64,000 bases of DNA from Sipunculus nudus. Taxonomy: Eukaryota > Annelida > Sipuncula > Golfingiida > Sipunculidae. Under the pieces are notes generated by a model that saw only the letters and a program-made list of their open reading frames with translations, ran no database searches and was not told where the DNA came from. Position numbers and translations under genes: made by a program. Shown here piece after piece: positions 55,586 to 64,000 of the stretch. Numbering within the stretch: the first letter of the stretch is position 1; the number at the start of each line of letters is the position of its first letter. Location: positions 46,555,797 through 46,619,796 of the forward strand of contig CM049321.1 of the NCBI GenBank assembly GCA_026874595.1, read 5' to 3'.

Positions 55586-56632
55586 AGCCCTCAGCCCTTG
55601 GGCTGATGGGCTATTGTCGTCACCCAAGCTGTCCGTCCGTCCGTCTGTCCGTCCGTCCGTCCGGCGTCCGTTAACTTTTACTTTGTGAGCGGGATATCTT
55701 GAAAAGGATTCACCGTCAGGATTTTATTTTCTCGGTAAAGATGTATATTGACAAAATCTCGGTCAAGTTCAAAGATGGGTGACCTTGACCTATTTTTCTA
55801 CATTTTAGAGCTGATTCTAGAAAAACACTTAGATGCTTATTACTCAAGAACCATTTGGTGGATTTTCACAAAACTTACTATGATTAATGGGACTGATAGT
55901 TTGTAGCTACTACACAAGTTTGGTGGCGCCACCTACAATTTCTGATTTTTAATGAATTTTTCTTGGATTTTTAAACTTTGGGCTTGTGAGCCGGATATCT
56001 CTAAAAGGATTCACCATAGGAATTTTATTTTTTCGGTGAAGATGTATATTGCCAAAATCTCGGTCAAGTTCAAAGATGGGTGACCTTGACCTATTTTTCT
56101 GCGTTTTAGAGCTGATTCTAGAAAAAAAAACATCTAGAAGCTTATTTCTCAGGAACCATTGGGTGGATTTTCACAATACCAAATATGATCATAGGGACTG
56201 ATGGTCTGTAACTGCTGCACAAGTTTGGGGGCGCCACCTACAATTTCTGATTTTTAATGAATTTTTCTTGGATTTTTCAACTTTGGCCTTGTGAGCGGGA
56301 TATCTCTAAAAGGATTCACAATAGGAATTTTATTTCTTTGGTGAAGATGTAAATCAACAAAATTATGGTCTTGTTCGAAGATGGGTGACCTTGACCTACT
56401 TTTCAAGGTCACAGAGCTTATAATAGAATAAAACTTAGAAGCTTATTTTTCAGGAAGCATTTGGTGGATTGTTATGAATCATGGTACATCCCTCTCCATT
56501 TTGAATTTATAACTGAGACATGTACAGATATACATCCATGTGAGAACAGATATTTAGTACTTGTTACTGTTACCACCTCTAAACACTGTTCTTTAAGCTG
56601 AGGGCTTTTGTCAGCTTCTGCTGATATTCTAG
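55586..56632 (+). mobile_element. Pearl/HINE-like element C (different family) nested in B
   Basis: 1047 bp. 5' hairpin AGCCCTCAGCCC-TT-GGGCTGATGGGCT, then a GTCY array (55630-55672). Core units of about 301-305 bp start at 55687, 55988 and 56293 (the third partial), each with GATATCT, AGATGGGTGACCTTGACCTA and GGCGCCACCTACAATT (the last element in the first two only). The 3' end has GCTGAGGGCT, a small hairpin TCAGC-TTCT-GCTGA, and terminates TATTCTAG. AGCCCTCAGC and GCTGAGGGCT are perfect subterminal inverted repeats. The hairpin followed by CTAG resembles Helitron-type ends. Insertion was within a T-run of element B. Confidence 0.75.
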
Positions 56633-56739
56633 TTTCCTGTAAGTATTGTGGATTTAATTTTCTCAGCATGTTTTTGTTAGCATTTTGTCTGTTTACACCA
56701 AAAATTTGAAACCAGTTGATAAAAAACTGTAGATTTTTT

Positions 56740-58639
56740 AGCTCAGCTGACTATAAGTCATCTGAGCTATAGTCGTGGTCCATTGTCCGTCGTCCGTCCG
56801 TCTGTCCGTCCGTCCGTCCGTCCGTCCGTCCGTAGATGTGGCACGTTTTGAAACCGTAAGACCTAGGAATCCTAAATTCAGCATAATGTTAGATGTCCCA
56901 AAGATCTCCTACCAAGCCAAAAACTGGGTCTTTGCAACTTCGTTCCTTTGAGAAATTAAGGAAAAACCTCAATTTTTTATTAAAATCCTATTTTCACACT
57001 TCAGGACTGCCTCATATCAAAACCACTCATCTGTTTTTCCTCATATTTACCATAAATATTCCTCTATATAGTTCCTATGTACATGCCAGAAATTAAGTCT
57101 GTAAAGTATAAATTCTTTAAGTTGTGGGCCCAAACATATTGGACTTTGTAAAAAATCAGGAAAAATAATAACTCACTTAACATGAAAAAATTTGAAACTA
57201 GAGTCTATTTTTTCAAGTATATAACTATGTTTAATTAAGATTCAATTGTTTACCCAAAATTAGATCTGAATTTTGTAAATTTTTTAAGTTATTAGCATTA
57301 AAAAAAATCAGTACCTTAAATTTTGCCCAACTTTGACCATGGCACGTTTTTTTCCTGTAATCACCATTGATTTAATTTTCACAGCATGTAAACATAAATA
57401 TTTAGTTTGTCTAAATCTGAAATTTGGAAATAAAAGCTTGAAAATTAAGCTAGTTATTGATTTTTTTTCTGTAGTCACTTGCTTTGATTACAGATGCAGG
57501 GTCCCACTCCAGGTCACTGGAAGTCAGCTATGCCAGGGTTTCTGATTTGTTACAGTCACTGGGGGAGATCCCCTGCTGTGACAGGTGTACAGTTATTCTC
57601 ATATCACCACCCTAATCACCCCCCCCCCCCCCCCGCCCGCAAACCCGACCCACCAAGTGTTATGCAGTAATTATTATTGTTTTCACTGTATCTCCTTAAT
57701 TGTAATGCTGTTTCCACTCCGATATGCAAAAACTTTCCTTGAAAAAATAATTCAAGGTGTAATCCAGAAGATGCAATGTTGTGTAATGTAGCATTTTTAA
57801 ATAAATCAATTTTCTTTTAAATGATTTTAACAAATATAAAGGAACCCATCAGTATGCTTAAATTATTATAAAATATGAAGCACATTATGGATAAATAAAG
57901 ACACAATTAAAAATTGTGAAATCTAAATCAAGTATTATTTTTAGATATTTATTGTTTTGCAGATTTAAAAGATATATTTTTGTGGTAAAAAATAAATAAA
58001 CATTTGTATGCATGATGTGGTGTTATCTGACAAGATTGAGATTTATGATGATGCAATTGAGAATTATGAATCAACTTTTATATTCAGATATATATGTTAA
58101 ATTGGAAATGTATAGAAATATAAAATTAAATTAGAAAATAATTGATGTGATAAAAAAATCAGGATTTAATACAAACATTTCTTCATTATTTTCCTGCCTC
58201 AGCAGAATTTGAGATCAGGCTTTGTTTGCCCTGTTTTATGTTGTTAATTAGCTATATTTCAACTGTATACATTTCATAAATAAAATACATATATATTCAA
58301 TAATATATATTATACAAAAAAATAGATTCAATTGAACAAATGTGTAAACTACTGAAATGTCAACAGTTAATCGAAAAACCAACTAATGATCATGGTAATA
58401 GTACAGATCATTTGTTCACAAACTGCTCACATGCTTTAGTTTCAACATTAGGAAACACATGGTCAGGTCACAAAATATTTTTTGCAACAATTTCTTGCTC
58501 ATCAATACAAACCAATCATATAAACCAACCATGGCCTCTATTACCTCTTCCTCTTACACTTTATCTCCATTAGATATTATTTTAGATTTTCACCTTAAAG
58601 GTTAACGTCAGCTGAGCACAGTGACCCATAGGTCCCTTG
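56740..58639 (+). mobile_element. Pearl/HINE-like element D nested in B
   Basis: 1900 bp, same family as A and B: hairpin start, the longest GTCY array of the window (about 56787-56833), a first core similar to A's, then a divergent middle with a C-run (57617-57634), and the end CAGCTGAGCACAGTGACCCA followed by TAGGTCCCTTG. Inserted in a T-run of B. The clean, long GTCY array fits a younger insertion. Confidence 0.7.
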
Positions 58640-60525
58640 TTTCAAGTTTTCAAGCACCATGTAACATATTGTTTACATCAGGCTAATGTTATGCAGTTTG
58701 CAAGAGCTCAGCTCCCCAGCTTAAGCTCTCAATTAGATGTCTCTAAAATTCCCTACCATGCCAAGAATTTGGCCACTAGGACTTAATACCTTTGAGATAT
58801 TAATGAAAAACTTCATTTTTCAATTAAAAACCCATTGTTACACTTCAATACTGCCTAATATCAAAACCACTGATCTGACTTTAATCATATATAATATACA
58901 TGTTTTTCTATACATTCTCTGTGCACATGCCAGAAATGATGTCAGTATTGCGTAATTGTTTTAGGTTATTGGCCCAAACATAATGCACTTTGTAAAAAAT
59001 CAAGAAATATCAAGAAATATATTTACTCCCTTAACAAGGGGCTTGCTGAAGCTAGAGATTTTTTGTCAGGGATGTAACATTATTTAATCAAGATTCAATT
59101 GAATACCCAAAATTAGTTCTGAATTTTTAAAATTTTATAATTTATTAGTATAAATATAAAATTAGTACCTTAAATTTTGCCCTACTTTGACCATTTCACT
59201 TTTGTTTCATGTGAGCTCTGTTTATATAATTTTCATATCATGTACACATAAGGATTTCAGCTTTTAAGTTTAGAAAGCTGAAAGAAATTGGCCAAAAAAT
59301 GTAGCTTTTATTAATGTTTTTATGAGACCATGTCAGACCTTGGCTCACTCCAGCCACTCTTGAGTCACCTGTATGTTGACCTTGTTGAACTTTCAGCAAA
59401 TTATGCACGCTTGAGGCGAGGCATATACAGGGGGAGCAAGGCAGCTTATGGCCAGCCACAGTTGATCCAGGTGTCCAACCCAACTCATCTAGTAGTTTTA
59501 ACCAACACATAACAATAAACAATAAATTAATTAATTTTAATTGTTTTTTAATAACTAATTAAAGAAAAATAGAAAAGGAATTTGTTAGTTTATAATAATA
59601 GGGAATTAACTTGCAGTTACTGATGATATAAGAATCTTGTATCGATGGATAGAATGTCACGTATTCCAAATAACACCATGCAGTCACCTATGACATTTTT
59701 CAGTTCAGTTTTAATAATAAAAAAGTAAATCATATTATTCATTACTAATCATTAGGGATCATATGAAGGAAATTAATGATAGGCAGAGATGCAGTTGATA
59801 ATATTAATCTAGATTCCTACTGTGTCTAGTGTGTACATTGATGTGAAATTAGTCCAAAATGAATTTGTTACAGTTATTATTTAATATAAATAAAAGCCAT
59901 AAAACCAGGTACTTATGATCATTATTTAAATGTGTGAATTTTGTATATTCTGGATTCTCAGCACCATTGTTTGGTGAAAACTGAATAAATACCAGACATG
60001 GTAGGAATACTTTGCAATTGTATTTAAATACGAATATGAATATGTACTCCATTATAAAATTTCTTGCATAAAGATTGGGAATTCAGGAAAAAATGAAAGT
60101 ATATGAATACCAGTGCAAATACTTTCCAAATATATTCTCTAATATTATTTTAATAATCATTTCAGTTATATTTCATTTTAAAAATCATATGATTCTCTTA
60201 TTATTTTTAATAAAAATTATATCTGGGCAATATTTGTAATTTTTTTAATAAATAGTTAAACTCTTATATTATATGTTCTGCTTATAAGTTATATGGCCAA
60301 GTCAAAATCTGTGTGATAATTGTACTCCATTTGTTAATAAAATAAATGAAATCAATTCTCCTCTCTGTCTCCAAAGGTACTATCAATATCATACATAAGC
60401 TTAACAACAACAACTCATAATACAGCTTATACTTATTACCACAGAAAACCAGCATGTGCCTCATTTCTAAATCATATTTTTTTATCACATTTAACAGCTG
60501 AGCGCCGTGACCCATAGGTCCCTTG

Positions 60526-62097
60526 TTTATTTTTTATGATTTCTTCCCTGTTTTTGAGACTGTCAAATGACAGCAATTGAGTCCGCTGCTCAATTTCAGG
60601 TTCATCTGGTGCCCTGACACCTCGCGTGTATATTGATTATTGGTTTCTTCAGTTCCTGAAGACTAGTGGTGCCACCTGTATTTTTTCTATTTTTTACGAA
60701 TTGTTTCCTTTACTTTGAGAATGCCAAATTATATTGAAACTATCAAATTTGCAACTGTGGTTTCATCTTGTGTCCTAAAACCTTGTGTGTTATAAGTGCT
60801 TAAATAAGCGAGTGCATTATAGTAATCATCCTGTCCGTCCACAAATTTGTTTCCGGATGATAACTCCAGTTTGGATACACATATGGATTTCATACTTATC
60901 ATATATATGGCCTACTACTAAAGCAAAATCCCTATTGATATTTTGGTTATGAGGTCACAGGTCCCACGTCTTTATAAAGATTGTGCATGCATCTAAAGCC
61001 AGGCCATTCATCCCAGACCTTCCATCGCAGGTTTTACCCACCACTCGGATTTAATCCAGGTTGGGTAAAATAGGTTTTACCCATGCTTTACCCATGTATT
61101 TATTCAGACCCGTATTTTCTCTATTTTTAGATATATAGCAGGATTTTAAAAAGAGTTTATTTTGTAATCTACACAGTTCAATTTAGAATGGATTCAGTGC
61201 ATCCTGGTCTTTGTTCTTTTTGAGTGAGAGCAGCTCCAATCACTGTTCTGGTGTAAGTTGATCGTACAATCCAAATGAAGGAAAATAAAAAGGACAAAGA
61301 TTTTCGAACAAGTGTCTACAAATCGCACACATTTAATGGTCTACTTGACATAATTAATAGGCGATCTCCCACATATTCAATAGTCAATCACATGCTGTGC
61401 TCGAAGCACCCTGTGAGAGAAAACATGTTTCTTAGCCTTCTCATGTCCTAAATGGTTGTGTAGTTTGGTGGGGGGAAAAATCCATAAGAACTGAACATGT
61501 TCAATAGAACCAGAAGAAGCAACATCAGTTTGAAGTTGTTTTATAAACTGCAAGAAACATCCCTAATGATAAGCCAAACATGAATTCAAGTGTACTAGAA
61601 AATGACTGCTTTCTGACTGGGGTGACGTTTTCAGAGCCAGTTCTCTTACAACCAAGATTAATAAAACGCATGTAAGATCCTCATGTATGATAAAACAGAA
61701 AAAAAATGCGAACAACCTAGTTCGCAAAACCATCGGGAAAGCCTGGGTGAAACCCTTGGTAAAACCCTTTAAAATACTTTTTACACAGGTTTTACCCACT
61801 GGGTCTGGTAAAATAAGTTTTATACTTGGTAAATGCGAACCATGATTTCAATTCAATAAGCGTGGCAGCACATTCACATGCATATCTTGTATCATGAAAC
61901 CAGTTAATCTTACCAGTCCCGTGTATATACCTATTGAGTGTTTATTAATGGCTAGCCCTGATGTGATATTATCACATGACTGAAATGAAGAGGAAGTTGT
62001 CCAAGTAACTTTTGTTATCCATGTACAACCTGATCATTTCTTGCCTTATGATGGTAGTGTTCAGTTTTTTTGCTTACTTTATTTATTTATATTTTAG
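60526..62097. other. Intergenic DNA and intron 3' end upstream of the 8-finger gene
   Basis: 60540-60960 has repeat-like phrases (GGTGCCACCTGTATT, CCTGTCCGTCCACAAA) resembling decayed cores of the preceding elements. 61018-61830 holds inverted TTTTACCC-rich ends. The last 20 bases form a polypyrimidine-like tract ending TATTTTAG (AG at 62096-62097), the acceptor for the zinc-finger exon. Confidence 0.45.
61018..61830. repeat. Candidate MITE with GGTTTTACCC-rich ends
   Basis: The left arm (61018-61105) contains GGGTAAAATAGGTTTTACCC, itself a perfect 8-bp-stem palindrome. The right arm (61735-61830) carries the inverted counterparts GGTAAAACCC and GGTTTTACCCA. Similarity is patchy and ends are not precise. 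Confidence 0.3.
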
Positions 62098-62110
62098 GTA
62101 TGAATGCAGA

Positions 62111-63211
62111 ATGGATTCAGACAAGGTTATTCCTAAGGACCCAGATTTATTTATTAAAGAAGAAAAAGACCAGGAATATGAGAGCATCATGCGTACACCA
62201 TGGCAAACTGAAGAATACAGAATCATGGTTGATAATGAAAACTTCTTTAAATGTAAAGAGGAAAAAAATGATGATGCCAGATCGGTGACCGTTGACATTC
62301 CCGAGTGCAATGCTACACATGCAAAAGAGAAGACCAACGATTTTACAATACATGTAGCACATGTGATTCCTAATACTCTAGATGAAGAATCAGCTATATG
62401 TTCTATTAAATCAGAATATCCACACGATAAAAAAATGGCACCGAATGACACAGTCTTTGCATGTAACTTCTGTGAAGAGTATTTCCCTAAAGAGGAAACA
62501 TTAAGTAGCCATATAAAGAGCCACAAAAAGGAAAATTCAGGGTCTTCGGAACAACACAGATATGCTTTTGATTCAATTGAACTTGAACAATCCACCAAAA
62601 AACCAAATGAAGAAAAAATATTCAAATGTGAAGAATGTAGCAAATGTTTCTCTCGATTATATAATCTAAAAATGCACATCAGAATTCATTCTGGAGATAG
62701 ACCATTCATATGTGCACAATGTGGCAAATGTTTCTCTCGATCATATAGTCTGACTGTGCATAATAAAACTCATACTGGAGAAAAACCTTACATATGTGAA
62801 CAATGTGGCCAATGTTTCTTCAGCTCCCCCAATCTTTCTGCTCACCGGATGACTCATTCTGGGGAGAAACCATACAAATGTGAACAATGTGGCAAATGTT
62901 TCGGTCGATTATCTGGTCTAAAATTGCACAATAGAATTCACACTGGAGAGAAACCCTATAAATGTAAACAATGTGGCCAGTGTTTCTCGCGATTATTTTC
63001 TCTAACTACGCACAATAGAACTCATACTTCAGATAAGCCATATAAATGTAAACAATGTGATAAATGTTTCTCTCGATTATATTGTCTAACTGTGCACAAT
63101 AGAACTCATACTGGAGAAAAACCATTCAAATGTGAACTATGTGGCAAATGTTTCTCCAGATCATCCCGGCTTGCTTCTCACCTGAGGACTCATCCAGGGG
63201 AGAACCCGTAG
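62111..63211 (+). CDS. C2H2 zinc-finger protein, 8 fingers
   Basis: About 366 residues. The ATG at 62111 is the first in frame after the splice acceptor ending at 62097; the hydrophobic segment read upstream is intron and not a signal peptide. The N-terminal part (1-115) is acidic, with psi-K-x-E motifs (I-K-E-E at 15-18; I-K-S-E near 97-100). Finger 1 begins near residue 116 and is separated by a 35-residue spacer from fingers 2-8, which are contiguous with TGEKP-type linkers. Contact residues (-1,2,3,6): KETS, RYNM, RYSV, SPNA, RSGL, RFST, RYCV, RSRS. Arg at -1 in six of eight fingers predicts repeated G contacts (inference). It is a nuclear DNA-binding class; target unknown. The exon layout and short acidic N-terminus resemble the gene at 3055, but the fingers are not close copies. 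The stop at 63209-63211 falls exactly at a linker, and finger-like DNA continues after it. Confidence 0.92.
   Translation: MDSDKVIPKDPDLFIKEEKDQEYESIMRTPWQTEEYRIMVDNENFFKCKEEKNDDARSVTVDIPECNATHAKEKTNDFTIHVAHVIPNTLDEESAICSIKSEYPHDKKMAPNDTVFACNFCEEYFPKEETLSSHIKSHKKENSGSSEQHRYAFDSIELEQSTKKPNEEKIFKCEECSKCFSRLYNLKMHIRIHSGDRPFICAQCGKCFSRSYSLTVHNKTHTGEKPYICEQCGQCFFSSPNLSAHRMTHSGEKPYKCEQCGKCFGRLSGLKLHNRIHTGEKPYKCKQCGQCFSRLFSLTTHNRTHTSDKPYKCKQCDKCFSRLYCLTVHNRTHTGEKPFKCELCGKCFSRSSRLASHLRTHPGENP

Positions 63212-64000
<789 letters not shown>

Larger units (their letters stand above)
54984..60525 (+). mobile_element. Pearl/HINE-like element B, split by two younger insertions
   Basis: Same ends as element A (AGCTCAGCTGAC at 54984; CAGCTGAGCGCCGTGACCCA ending near 60514). 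Comparing with A shows two interruptions. At 55586 the text leaves A's sequence after CCATGGCACGTTTTT and resumes at about 56633 (TTTCCTGTAAGTATTGTGG). At 56740 it leaves after AACTGTAGATTTT and resumes at about 58640 (TTCAAGTTTTCAAGCACCATG). Removing both leaves about 2.6 kb collinear with A. A GTCY array lies at 55029-55068. Confidence 0.75.

Noticed and set aside
55622-55672. GTCC/GTCT repeats as a CRISPR-like or satellite array
   Set aside because: They are tetranucleotide microsatellites inside HINE-like elements, without spacers, and the host is eukaryotic.
62012-62110. N-terminal membrane segment on the 8-finger protein
   Set aside because: The hydrophobic stretch is the polypyrimidine/T-rich intron end before the AG at 62096-62097. 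The start at 62111 removes it.

Overview
The window is eukaryotic nuclear DNA from an invertebrate animal. A lophotrochozoan, most likely a mollusc, fits best. This rests on three things: AT-rich intergenic DNA with long (TA)n tracts; single-coding-exon C2H2 zinc-finger and RING/B-box (TRIM) genes in local duplications; and repeats with the Pearl/HINE architecture known from bivalves (terminal hairpin, GTCY microsatellite, tandem core). The species cannot be named from the sequence.

Layout. 1-10.5 kb: a degenerate tandem repeat, then a 10-finger C2H2 gene (3055-4485, +), then gene-poor DNA with SINE bodies. 10.5-28.2 kb: a segmentally duplicated zinc-finger/TRIM locus. A decayed second zinc-finger copy (11816-12822) is followed by two tandem units. 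Unit 1 is about 12.69-21.52 kb and carries a broken TRIM gene (15162-17002, -). Unit 2 is about 21.52-28.17 kb and carries an intact 613-residue TRIM gene (23995-25836, -) plus a two-finger fragment of the zinc-finger exon at the junction. Unit 1 alone holds about 2.4 kb of extra DNA with a large imperfect palindrome and a TRIM-like RING remnant. 28.2-35.4 kb: a SINE, several inverted-repeat (MITE-like) elements and TA microsatellites.

35.4-41.4 kb: a complete but disabled Ty3/gypsy LTR retrotransposon (35444-41369, -). Its LTRs are nearly identical, its TSD is GTAC, a credible -1 frameshift site lies between gag and pro, and it carries three separate disabling lesions. 41.6-50.2 kb: a chain of non-autonomous DNA elements, a LINE 3' end with a pentanucleotide tail, and a decayed SWIM/YqaJ-type gene. 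52.2-60.5 kb: nested Pearl/HINE-like elements whose insertion order can be read. 62.1-64 kb: an 8-finger C2H2 gene whose array continues past its stop as about ten decayed fingers running off the window.

No operon-like or pathway logic links the genes. The common theme is birth and death of C2H2 and TRIM paralogues inside a transposon-dense region. Only three loci look able to encode full proteins today: the 10-finger gene, the TRIM at 24-26 kb and the 8-finger gene. In all three the coding part starts just after a plausible splice acceptor, so 5' non-coding exons are expected upstream. I found no rRNA, no CRISPR array, and no tRNA gene other than a tRNA-like SINE head. I do not see a clear undescribed system. 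The observations most worth testing are the frameshift site, the RING-less TRIM, the palindrome and the nested repeats.
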